From NCBI RefSeq assembly GCF_027924665.1, contig NZ_AP027043.1, forward strand, positions 1,922,001 to 1,986,000: DNA of 64,000 nucleotides, written 5' to 3'. The position numbers and the translations under genes are program-made. Positions 55,498 through 63,374 of the stretch are shown here, piece after piece (within the stretch, counting starts at the first letter, position 1; each line of letters begins with the position of its first letter). The notes under the pieces are model-generated. The model had not been told where the DNA came from. It did no database searches and saw nothing but the letters and a program-made list of their open reading frames with translations. Source of the DNA: Flavobacterium sp. GSB-24. Lineage in GTDB: Bacteria > Bacteroidota > Bacteroidia > Flavobacteriales > Flavobacteriaceae.

Positions 55498-55908
55498 TTA
55501 AGATTTTTTACGGGAATTTCGTAACTCGTTTTCGGCATTTCTAAAATATTCAATTTTATGACTGAACATAAATGCCATATTTGCGGCACGCATTTTAGCT
55601 TCTTCAGTAATTATACCCGCAAATTGTGAGTCAATAGTAGAATTGAAAATCTGAATCCAGCGGTCAAAATGAGTTTTATCAACAGGCAGTTGTTTGTGTG
55701 GTGGAAATGGAGTTCCAGAATAAGCGCGGACATCAAATAAAATAGTCTTCCAGAAATTATACATTTTTTGCAAATGCGGTTCCCAGCGATCTTGCAGCTT
55801 ATCATTAAAAATTGGACCGATAAGATCGTCTTTTGTCACATTAGCATAAAAACTGTTTACCATTTGCTGGATGTCTTCTCTAGTCGAAATATCTTTTAAT
55901 GTTGACAT
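55498..55908 (-). CDS. group III truncated haemoglobin
   Basis: This 136-aa protein has the trHb III pattern, including the proximal His80 in VDKTHFDRWIQIF, the Phe/Tyr-rich B-E region (MVNSFYANVTKDDLIGPIFN) and Trp/His positions near RWEPHLQKMYNFW. It binds haem and probably oxygen or NO; a redox or detoxification role is inferred from the family. It is monocistronic. Confidence 0.95.
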   Translation of the reverse strand: MSTLKDISTREDIQQMVNSFYANVTKDDLIGPIFNDKLQDRWEPHLQKMYNFWKTILFDVRAYSGTPFPPHKQLPVDKTHFDRWIQIFNSTIDSQFAGIITEEAKMRAANMAFMFSHKIEYFRNAENELRNSRKKS

Positions 55909-55984
55909 TTTTTTGTGTTTAAAAGTAGAATGCGAAAATACGCGATAAGATCGTTTTTATTTAATGACATTTATCATTTAAAAA

Positions 55985-57232
55985 TTATCCAATAAGTTGC
56001 GTAAACAAATCTTGGTTGTCATTTAAATATTGAAATTCAAAACCATTTTCAGTCATTTTCAATTTGATTGGCATAATATCATTTTTGTTTTTCAATTCTA
56101 AACCAACAACAACAGAGCCCACTTCGCGGCTGTTTTTCTTGGCAAATTGGAAATAAGTAATATCGTCGTCTGGACCTAAAATATTATTTACAAATTCTTT
56201 TAAAGCTCCTGGACGCTGTGGAAACTGAATCATAAAATAATGCATTAAACCTTCGTAAAGTAAAGAACGTTCTTTTATTTCGGCAGTTCTTTCGATATCA
56301 TTATTACTGCCGCTTACAATGCAAACCACATTTTTGTCTTTAATTTTATCTTTATAAAAGTCTAAAGCAGCAATTGTTAGCGCACCCGCAGGTTCAACAA
56401 CCATAGCTTCTTCATTATACAATCGTAAAATTGTTGTGCAAACTTTTCCTTCGGGAACCAGAATAATATCTTCTAGGTTGTAACGGCAGATTTCAAAAGT
56501 TTTATCGCCAACTTGTTTAACAGCAGCTCCGTCTACAAATTTATCGATCGTTTTTAGCGGCGTATTTTTATTTTCTTCAATCGATGTTTTCATCGAAGGC
56601 GCTCCTTTTGGTTCAACGCCGATTATTTTTGTATTCGGACTTAGATGTCTAAAAACTTCAGATAAACCAGAAGCCAGTCCGCCGCCGCCAATTGGCACAA
56701 ATACGTAATCAATAGGTTCTTTAAAACTTTCTAAGATTTCTAAACCAACAGTTCCTTGTCCGGCAATTACTTTTTCATCGTCAAAAGGATGGATAAATGT
56801 TTTGTGGTTTTTGATCGCATCAGCAGTTGCAGATGCGTAGGCATCATCAAAAGTATCCCCTGTAAGAACAATTTCAACAAAAGATTTTCCGAACAATTGT
56901 ACTTGCTTTACTTTTTGTTTTGGAGTGGTTTTTGGCATATAAATTTTGCCGTTTATTTGGAGAAGATTACAAGAATAAGCAACGCCCTGCGCATGATTTC
57001 CTGCACTGGCGCAAACAATTCCGTTTGCTTTTTCTTTTTCGTTTAACGAAGAAATCTTATTGTAAGCACCTCTAATTTTATACGACCGAACGATTTGTAA
57101 ATCTTCTCTTTTTAATAAAACGGTAGCTTTAAATTCGTCTGAAAGGTTCAAATTTTGTGTCAAAGGAGTTGCGGCAACTACATCTGCGAGCTGCTTTTTT
57201 GCATTAAGTACTTCGTTAAATAAACTCATCAT
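55985..57232 (-). CDS. ilvA: threonine ammonia-lyase (threonine deaminase)
   Basis: With the start at Met10 of the longer frame (57232) the protein has 415 residues; upstream sequence is part of a dispersed GAATTCGTGGCA-type repeat, so the longer start is unlikely. The PLP lysine is in SYKIRGAYN (about residue 52), the phosphate-binding loop GGGGLASG is intact, and a C-terminal ACT-like domain (about 330-415) suggests feedback control. It converts threonine to 2-oxobutanoate, the first step of isoleucine synthesis. The leader at 57338-57469 encodes an Ile-rich peptide and a terminator. Confidence 0.95.
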   Translation of the reverse strand: MMSLFNEVLNAKKQLADVVAATPLTQNLNLSDEFKATVLLKREDLQIVRSYKIRGAYNKISSLNEKEKANGIVCASAGNHAQGVAYSCNLLQINGKIYMPKTTPKQKVKQVQLFGKSFVEIVLTGDTFDDAYASATADAIKNHKTFIHPFDDEKVIAGQGTVGLEILESFKEPIDYVFVPIGGGGLASGLSEVFRHLSPNTKIIGVEPKGAPSMKTSIEENKNTPLKTIDKFVDGAAVKQVGDKTFEICRYNLEDIILVPEGKVCTTILRLYNEEAMVVEPAGALTIAALDFYKDKIKDKNVVCIVSGSNNDIERTAEIKERSLLYEGLMHYFMIQFPQRPGALKEFVNNILGPDDDITYFQFAKKNSREVGSVVVGLELKNKNDIMPIKLKMTENGFEFQYLNDNQDLFTQLIG

Positions 57233-57337
57233 GTTTTGTTTTTTTGCCACGAATTCCATGAATTGACACTAATTTTATTCTCTTAGAAAAAATAATTCGT
57301 GCTAATTGGTGCAATTCTTGGCTATTTAAAATCTTTT

Positions 57338-57368
57338 TAAAATAAAAAACCTCCCAATTGGGAGGTTT
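57338..57368 (-). terminator. attenuator terminator of ilvA leader
   Basis: On the minus strand AAACCTCCCAATTGGGAGGTTT is a perfect hairpin followed by T-rich sequence. It sits between the leader peptide and ilvA, so it must be regulated or ilvA would not be transcribed from the leader promoter. Its 5' arm ACCTCCC (57366-57360) can pair with GGCGAGGT just after the leader stop. Confidence 0.8.
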
Positions 57369-57409
57369 CTATAAATTATATTTTTACAAACTTATATAAC
57401 ACCTCGCCA

Positions 57410-57469
57410 TTACTGCTGAATTGCAATAATGCTAATAATAGCGATAATAATGTTACTAAAGTTTGTCAT
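57410..57469 (-). CDS. ilvA leader peptide (attenuation), 19 aa
   Basis: The frame encodes MTNFSNIIIAIISIIAIQQ: eight of nineteen residues are Ile, arranged in clusters, followed by a stop and, 41 nt later, a rho-independent terminator in front of ilvA. Such Ile runs are typical of leader peptides that couple Ile-tRNA charging to transcription. The sequence GGCGAGGT (57408-57401) right after the stop could form an antiterminator with ACCTCCC of the terminator. Function as a protein is not expected. Confidence 0.75.
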   Translation of the reverse strand: MTNFSNIIIAIISIIAIQQ

Positions 57470-57488
57470 TTTTTTGTTATTTGAATAG

Positions 57489-57496
57489 CAAATGTA
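57489..57496 (-). promoter_or_regulatory. -7 element of the ilvA leader transcript
   Basis: TACATTTG on the minus strand, 19 bp before the leader ATG. The -33 region is weak. Confidence 0.5.
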
Positions 57497-57580
57497 TTAA
57501 TTATTTTGCGAAGTACTCATGAAATATTTTAAGTTTTATGAAATAAACTGAAAATTTCCACTGTAACCTGAAACTGAATA

Positions 57581-58120
57581 CTATTTCTTAACTGGAGGAT
57601 ATTGTGCTAAAATTTTACCAACAAACTCAGCAATTCTTTCATCTTTTTTATCGATGTCTCGAGTTAGAGTTCCAACACCTTCACCTTGCCAGATCATTTC
57701 TTTCTTTTTAGCATCAATTAAATCAATGTACAAAGTTCCTTCGGTAGAAGTAGAAACAGTAGTTTGGTTACCGCCATACATCATCCAAGGATTCCAGCCC
57801 CAGCCCCAGCCGTAACCCCAGCCAGCACTAAATTGATTTACATCTACTTGTTCTCTTGATTTTGTAAATATATTTACAAGTAAATCAGGATTATCGCTTT
57901 TTGTAAAACCTTTAGCCTGCATTTGATCATCGATAGCGCGAAGAATTCTTCTTTTATCTAAATCTGATATTTCGACCTTGTCAATTCCGGGCTTAAAGTA
58001 AGCGTATGTTTTATAAGGCGTAAAATCGACAGTTTTGTCGTAATCAGAATAAACAGTAACACTGCTGCAGGAAGAAAGTATCAACAGCAGGAAAAATGGA
58101 ATTAACTTAAGTGTTTTCAT
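57581..58120 (-). CDS. DUF4136 lipoprotein
   Basis: This 179-aa protein has a lipoprotein signal (LLLILSSCSS, Cys18) and a DUF4136 domain recognised by YSDYDKTVDFTPYKTYAYF and DKRRILRAIDDQMQAKGF. A Gly/Trp-rich insertion (GWGYGWGWGWNPW) interrupts the middle and could be a flexible surface loop. The function is unknown. It is probably anchored to the outer membrane. Confidence 0.9.
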   Translation of the reverse strand: MKTLKLIPFFLLLILSSCSSVTVYSDYDKTVDFTPYKTYAYFKPGIDKVEISDLDKRRILRAIDDQMQAKGFTKSDNPDLLVNIFTKSREQVDVNQFSAGWGYGWGWGWNPWMMYGGNQTTVSTSTEGTLYIDLIDAKKKEMIWQGEGVGTLTRDIDKKDERIAEFVGKILAQYPPVKK

Positions 58121-58195
58121 ATTATTAGAAATTTAATGTTCTTGTTTGTAATTAGTTTATCCTAAAAAACAACTTTATTTTTTCTGTCAGACTGA

Positions 58196-58235
58196 TTTCA
58201 TTCGGTTTCAGCCTTCGACTTCACTCAGGATGACA
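58196..58235. repeat. CTTCGACTTCACTCAGGATGACAC repeat fragment
   Basis: A short intergenic sequence of the type often dispersed in flavobacterial genomes (CAGCCTTCGACTTCACTC then AGGATGACAC). A single copy is seen here, so repeat status rests on general recognition. Confidence 0.35.
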
Positions 58236-58272
58236 CTATGTTTATGATAAAATCTTTTTTAAATATCTTTAA

Positions 58273-60249
58273 CTAAAGCAGACTTTCATCTACCATATTA
58301 GGTAAAGTTACTTTTAATAAAGGCTCAATTTCCATTGCTCTTTTTATGGCAAAAACAGCACCTTCATTTCGAGCCCAGCTTCTTCTTGAAATTCCGTTGT
58401 TAACATCCCAGAAAAGCATTGATGCTAAACGCTTTGAAGCCTCTTTAGAACCATCAAGAACCATACCAAATCCGCCGTTTATAACCTCTCCCCAGCCAAC
58501 TCCTCCGCCGTTATGAATTGATACCCAAGTTGCTCCTCTAAAACTGTCGCCAATTACGTTTTGAATGGCCATATCGGCTGTAAAACGAGATCCGTCATAA
58601 ATATTAGATGTCTCTCTATAAGGCGAGTCAGTTCCAGAAACGTCATGATGATCGCGTCCTAAAACCACAGCTCCAATTTCGCCTTTAGCAATCGCTTGGT
58701 TAAAAGCTTCAGCAATTTTAACTCTTCCTTCCGCATCAGCGTATAAAATTCGGGCTTGAGAACCTACAACCAGTTTGTTTTCCTGCGCACCTTTAATCCA
58801 TTTGATGTTGTCCTGCATTTGCTGCTGAATTTCATCTGGAGCAGTTTTAGACATTTCTTCCAAAACCTGACTGGCAATTAAATCTGTTTTTTGTAAATCT
58901 TCAGGTTTTCCAGAAGTACAAACCCAACGGAAAGGGCCAAATCCGTAATCAAAGCACATTGGTCCCATAATATCCTGAACGTAACTTGGATATTTAAAAT
59001 CGATATTATTTTCTGCCATAACATCTGCACCAGCGCGGGAAGCTTCCAGTAAAAAGGCATTTCCGTAATCGAAAAAGTAAGTTCCTTTTGCGGTATGTTT
59101 GTTAATTGCCTTCGCTTGACGACGTAAAGATTCCTGTACTTTTTCTTTGAATAATTCGGGATTCTCGGCCATCATTTTATTGGCTTCTTCAAAAGAAATC
59201 CCAGCCGGATAATAACCTCCAGCCCAAGGATTATGCAATGAAGTCTGATCTGAACCTAAATCGATTTTGATATTTTCCTGATCAAAGCGTTCCCATATAT
59301 CAACCACATTTCCTAGATAAGCAATCGAAACTACTTCTTTATTGGCTTTCGCCGAATTGACTCTCGCAACCAATTCATCTGTAGAAGTTACAACTTCATT
59401 GATCCATCCTTGTTCGTGACGAATTTTAGTAATTTTTGGATTTACTTCGGCGCAGACCGTAATACATCCGGCAATATTTCCAGCTTTTGGCTGTGCGCCA
59501 GACATGCCGCCAAGTCCAGATGTCACAAAAAGATTTCCTTCCGGATTTAATTTTATTTTTCTAAAACCATTCAAAACCGTAATTGTCGTTCCGTGCACAA
59601 TTCCCTGCGGGCCAATGTACATATAACTTCCTGCAGTCATTTGTCCGTATTGCGAAACGCCCAAAGCATTCATTTTTTCCCAATCGTCGGGTTTGGAGTA
59701 ATTCGGGATTACCATTCCGTTGGTAACCACAACTCTTGGTGCTTCTTTATGAGAAGGGAATAAACCCATCGGATGTCCTGAGTACATGGTTAAAGTCTGC
59801 TCATCTGTCATTTCAGACAAATACTGCATCGTCAATAAATATTGTGCCCAGTTTTGAAAAACGGCACCGTTTCCTCCATACGTAATCAATTCATGAGGAT
59901 GTTGTGCGACAGCATAATCCAAGTTGTTTTGAATCATGTGCATAATAGCTTTTGCCTGCAATGATTTTCCAGGATATTCGTCAATTGGTCTTGCGTACAT
60001 TCTGTAATCTGGACGCAGGCGATACATATAAATACGTCCGTATTTTTCTAATTCTTCTGAAAATTCAGGGATTAATTCGGCGTGATGTTTAGGATCAAAA
60101 TAACGCAATGCATTTTTTAAAGCCAGTTTTTTTTCTTCTGCTGAAAGAATTTCTTTTCGTTTTGGCGCGTGATTAATCGTTGAATCGTATTCTTTTTTTG
60201 GAGGTAATATATTTGGAATTCCTTGTTGTATTTCTTCTTTGAAAGTCAT
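58273..60249 (-). CDS. hutU: urocanate hydratase
   Basis: This 658-aa protein matches the urocanase family along its whole length, with NAD-binding GLGGMSGAQPKAG, MYSGHPMGLFPSH and the C-terminal HNGGGVGWGEVINGGFGMVL block. It converts urocanate to imidazolone propionate in histidine degradation. The Bacteroidota form is longer than the proteobacterial 550-560 residues. Other hut genes (hutH, hutI, hutG) are not in the window. It is monocistronic here. Confidence 0.95.
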   Translation of the reverse strand: MTFKEEIQQGIPNILPPKKEYDSTINHAPKRKEILSAEEKKLALKNALRYFDPKHHAELIPEFSEELEKYGRIYMYRLRPDYRMYARPIDEYPGKSLQAKAIMHMIQNNLDYAVAQHPHELITYGGNGAVFQNWAQYLLTMQYLSEMTDEQTLTMYSGHPMGLFPSHKEAPRVVVTNGMVIPNYSKPDDWEKMNALGVSQYGQMTAGSYMYIGPQGIVHGTTITVLNGFRKIKLNPEGNLFVTSGLGGMSGAQPKAGNIAGCITVCAEVNPKITKIRHEQGWINEVVTSTDELVARVNSAKANKEVVSIAYLGNVVDIWERFDQENIKIDLGSDQTSLHNPWAGGYYPAGISFEEANKMMAENPELFKEKVQESLRRQAKAINKHTAKGTYFFDYGNAFLLEASRAGADVMAENNIDFKYPSYVQDIMGPMCFDYGFGPFRWVCTSGKPEDLQKTDLIASQVLEEMSKTAPDEIQQQMQDNIKWIKGAQENKLVVGSQARILYADAEGRVKIAEAFNQAIAKGEIGAVVLGRDHHDVSGTDSPYRETSNIYDGSRFTADMAIQNVIGDSFRGATWVSIHNGGGVGWGEVINGGFGMVLDGSKEASKRLASMLFWDVNNGISRRSWARNEGAVFAIKRAMEIEPLLKVTLPNMVDESLL

Positions 60250-60274
60250 TTTTTTTTAAGGTGCTAAGTTGCTA

Positions 60275-60290
60275 TCCCGAAGCCTCGGGA
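60275..60290. repeat. TCCCGA..TCGGGA palindrome, copy 5
   Basis: TCCCGAAGCCTCGGGA, identical over 16 bp to the copy at 39161-39176 and with matching flanks (GGTGCTA before, CTAAGTT after). Confidence 0.7.
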
Positions 60291-60406
60291 CTAAGTTGCT
60301 AAGATAATTTAGCAAGATTAACAACAGATTAATTTTTGTTTTTTTTAATTATGTCACCCCGCTGGGGCTTAATGTGACTGACGGTTAATTGGTTCTATAA
60401 ATATTT

Positions 60407-60493
60407 AGCTCCTCTGGAGCTGATAAATAAAGCCTTGGAAAGGCGAAATATTATAGAAAAACAGTAACCCCAATATAAAAGCTCCAGAGGAGC
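60407..60493. repeat. GCTCCTCTGGAGC inverted element
   Basis: AGCTCCTCTGGAGCT at 60407-60421 is repeated in inverse orientation as GCTCCAGAGGAGC at 60481-60493, with GCGAAATATTA present twice nearby (about 60443 and 60492). It is an 87-bp non-coding element of the dispersed type. Confidence 0.6.
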
Positions 60494-60718
60494 GAAATAT
60501 TAGCCGACGAAATTGGAATTTATTTTTAATTGCCTCATTTTCAAATTTTCACATTGTCACATTTTCTAATTAAAAAAACTAAGGATAACGAATATCCGAC
60601 CTATGATAAGATTTGTGGATTTTAATCCTAAATTTTCTTGAGCGAATATCCATTTTATAATTTTAGATTGTTGATTTCAGATTTTAGATTGGAATTTGGA
60701 ATTTAAAAATTTGGAATT

Positions 60719-61693
60719 TTAAATATAAACTTCCTCATTAACACAAAACGGCATTTTTTTATTTTCAAAAAGGGCTATTATATTTTGTGCGGCACAAACA
60801 GCCATTCCGTTTCTAGCTTCGTAGGTTGCAGAACCAATATGCGGTAAAACACAGCAATTTGGCAGCTGTAATAACGGATTGTCTTGTCTCATAGGTTCTG
60901 GATTCGTAACGTCAAGTCCGGCTCCCCAAATTATATTATTGGTTAAGGCATGGTACAAGTCGTCTTCATTATGAAATTTTCCTCTTGCTGTATTAATGAA
61001 AATCGAATTAGGTTTCATTTTAGCAAAAGCATCTTTATTAAAAAGTTCGTTGTTTTCTGAAGTATAATTAGCATGAACACTCAAAACATCACTTTGTGAA
61101 AGTAGAGTTTCAAAATCTACAAATTCCGCATCAAGTTCTTTTTCGGCATTTTCATTATGAGAACGATTGTGGTAAATAATGTTCATTCCGAAAGCTGCTT
61201 TACACTTTTGCGCCATTTCAAAACCAATTCTTCCTAAACCAAATATTCCCAACGTTTTTCCATAAAGTTCCTGTCCTAAATTGGCCATTGCATCAAAAGT
61301 TCCCCATTCCCCGCTTATAATTCTTTTGTGGTGGTAAAATGACTTTCTGGCTGCACTCTGCATCAATAAAAAAGCAGTATCAGATGTTGCTCTGCTCAGG
61401 ACATCAGGCGTATTTCCAACAGGAATTTTTCTCTTATTTGCCGATTCTATATTAACAGAATCAAATCCGACAGAAAACAAAGCAATACCTTTTAAATTTG
61501 GGCACTGCTCAAAAAAATCTTCATCTAAATTACTAGAGCCTACATTTAGAAGAGCATCATTTTCCTGACATATTTTTATAAATTCCTCCCTTGATAATAC
61601 ATGCTCTGTTGGATTTATAGTTAGGTTGATGCCTTTTTCCTTTAATAATGCAATCCCGGCTTCAGGTATATTTTTAGTTATAAAAACATTCAT
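60719..61693 (-). CDS. D-2-hydroxyacid dehydrogenase (glycerate/glyoxylate reductase type)
   Basis: This 324-aa protein has the Rossmann motif GIFGLGRIGFEMA (about 150-162), catalytic Arg in NTARGKF, Glu in NPEPM and His in LPHIGSATYEAR. It reduces a 2-ketoacid such as hydroxypyruvate or glyoxylate with NAD(P)H. A cytoplasmic location is expected. It is monocistronic; the region upstream contains only AT-rich sequence. Confidence 0.92.
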   Translation of the reverse strand: MNVFITKNIPEAGIALLKEKGINLTINPTEHVLSREEFIKICQENDALLNVGSSNLDEDFFEQCPNLKGIALFSVGFDSVNIESANKRKIPVGNTPDVLSRATSDTAFLLMQSAARKSFYHHKRIISGEWGTFDAMANLGQELYGKTLGIFGLGRIGFEMAQKCKAAFGMNIIYHNRSHNENAEKELDAEFVDFETLLSQSDVLSVHANYTSENNELFNKDAFAKMKPNSIFINTARGKFHNEDDLYHALTNNIIWGAGLDVTNPEPMRQDNPLLQLPNCCVLPHIGSATYEARNGMAVCAAQNIIALFENKKMPFCVNEEVYI

Positions 61694-61843
61694 TTTTTAT
61701 TTAGATTTTTAGATGTTAGGTTGTTAGGCTTCTTAGATTTTTTTTGAAGTTGAAAATCATATCTATCTTTAATGAGGTTAGTTTAATTTAAATTCACTTT
61801 CAATAATTATCTAATTATCAAATTGGCACATTTTCTAATTAGA

Positions 61844-62020
61844 TTATTTCCTAATCGTGCCTGTCTTTTTATCGTAACCATACGGACAATGACGACAGCC
61901 GCTTTTGCAGCAATAACCTCTTTTTAAATGGTGTTTTTCAGTAAAGCATTTATAACCTTCGGGTGTATAGTAAAAATCTTCGCCTTCGATTAATTTATTT
62001 TCATTACTTTGCTCTTTCAT
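61844..62020 (-). CDS. DUF5522 small Cys-rich protein
   Basis: This 58-aa protein reads EDFYYTPEGYKCFTEKHHLK then RGYCCKSGCRHCPYGY. Five Cys and two or three His in 20 residues suggest a bound metal. The family (DUF5522) is usually found as a small soluble protein or fused to others; function unknown. It is too short for standard ORF length limits but strongly conserved in pattern. Confidence 0.85.
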   Translation of the reverse strand: MKEQSNENKLIEGEDFYYTPEGYKCFTEKHHLKRGYCCKSGCRHCPYGYDKKTGTIRK

Positions 62021-62133
62021 AAAACTGCTTTCGGTCGGATTTTCATTTCTTAAAAATCAAAAATAAGTATTTGATTATGATTTTAATGAAATCTAATAAT
62101 TTTATATCTACAAATTTATAAATTTTACAGCCA

Positions 62134-62469
62134 ATGTTTCTGATTGTTGCCAAATATTTAATTCCGAAAGGATATCGCGGAATGGCTGTATTTCCGTTTA
62201 TTTTAATAAAATATGATTTTGATAAATCGAACGGAGTTTTTGTAAACCACGAAAAAATTCATTTGAGACAGCAGTTAGAACTTTTGGTAATTCCGTTTTT
62301 TGTCTGGTATGTTCTCGAATATTTAATTCGATTAGTTCAATACCAAAACATGGATTTGGCATACCGAAATATTAGTTTTGAGAGAGAAGCTTACGCAAAA
62401 GAAACCGAGTTGGATTATTTGAAACAGCGATCTTTTTTTCAGTTTCTACATTATATTACATTAAAATGA
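62134..62469 (+). CDS. small membrane protein with HExxH motif
   Basis: This 111-aa protein has the segment VNHEKIHLRQQLELLVIPFF with HExxH at 39-43, a hydrophobic helix at about 49-66 and FEREAY at 82-87. HExxH followed about 40 residues later by E-x-E-x-x-Y is the pattern of gluzincins, but the domain is minimal. I recall similar unnamed proteins in Bacteroidota. The ATGA overlap with the next gene shows translational coupling. Confidence 0.7.
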   Translation: MFLIVAKYLIPKGYRGMAVFPFILIKYDFDKSNGVFVNHEKIHLRQQLELLVIPFFVWYVLEYLIRLVQYQNMDLAYRNISFEREAYAKETELDYLKQRSFFQFLHYITLK

Positions 62470-63374
62470 ATCCAGTTATCAACCAGCCTATTTCAATCAA
62501 TTTTCCAAATGACATTTCTTTGACGATAAAGCGCGAAGATTTGATTCATCCTTTTGTTTCGGGGAATAAATTTCGAAAATTAAAATATAATTTACTTCAG
62601 GCGAAAGCCGAAAATAAAAAAACGCTATTGACTTTTGGCGGCGCATTTTCCAATCATGTTGCAGCAGTGGCGTATGCGGGAAAGGAGCAGGGTTTTAAAA
62701 CGATAGGGATTATTCGAGGCGATGAACTTTTGGATAAAATTGAGGAAAATCCAACTTTAAAATTTGCTCAGGAAAACGGAATGGAATTTGAGTTTGTTTC
62801 TCGTGAAGATTACCGTTTAAAAAACGAAAGTTCTTTTATTGAAAAGCTAAAAGATAAATTTGGAGACTTTTATTTAGTTCCCGAAGGCGGTACAAATGAA
62901 CTTGCTGTAAAAGGCTGTGAAGAGATTTTAACCGATGAAGATGCGGCTTTTAACTACGTTTGCTGTGCGGTTGGAACTGGCGGCACGATTTCTGGATTAA
63001 TAAATAGTGCATTGCCAAATCAGAAAATTTTAGGGTTTCCAGCGTTAAAAGGTGACTTTTTAACCGATGAAATTCGTATTTTTGCAAAAAAAGATAACTG
63101 GAATTTAATTTCTGACTATCATTTTGGAGGTTATGGCAAGATAAATTTAGAATTAATCGAATTTATAAATGCTTTTTTTGAAGAAAATAAAGTGCCTTTA
63201 GATCCAATTTATACAGGAAAGATGGTTTTTGGCGTTATAGATTTAATCAGCAAAAATTATTTTCCTGCACATTCAAAAATTTTACTCATTCACACTGGTG
63301 GATTACAGGGAATTGATGGAATGAATATAAAATTGAAGCAGAAAAAATTACCAATACTCAAAACCAATGATTAA
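62466..63374 (+). CDS. 1-aminocyclopropane-1-carboxylate deaminase / D-cysteine desulfhydrase family
   Basis: This 302-aa PLP enzyme belongs to the tryptophan-synthase-beta fold. The PLP lysine lies in VSGNKFRKLKYNL, the substrate loop is GGAFSNHVAAVAYAG and the phosphate loop is GTGGTISG. Bacterial homologs of this length more often are D-cysteine desulfhydrases than true ACC deaminases; residues distinguishing the two were not resolved. It overlaps the previous gene by 4 bp and the following gene by 8 bp. Confidence 0.9.
   Translation: MNPVINQPISINFPNDISLTIKREDLIHPFVSGNKFRKLKYNLLQAKAENKKTLLTFGGAFSNHVAAVAYAGKEQGFKTIGIIRGDELLDKIEENPTLKFAQENGMEFEFVSREDYRLKNESSFIEKLKDKFGDFYLVPEGGTNELAVKGCEEILTDEDAAFNYVCCAVGTGGTISGLINSALPNQKILGFPALKGDFLTDEIRIFAKKDNWNLISDYHFGGYGKINLELIEFINAFFEENKVPLDPIYTGKMVFGVIDLISKNYFPAHSKILLIHTGGLQGIDGMNIKLKQKKLPILKTND

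Larger units (their letters stand above)
60250..60718. other. 469-bp intergenic region built of dispersed repeats
   Basis: It contains a TCCCGA palindrome at 60275-60290 within a CTAAGTTGCTA repeat, an inverted GCTCCTCTGGAGC element at 60407-60493, and, at 60640-60718, tandem TTTTAGATT/TTGGAATTT-like words. No gene was found. Confidence 0.6.
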
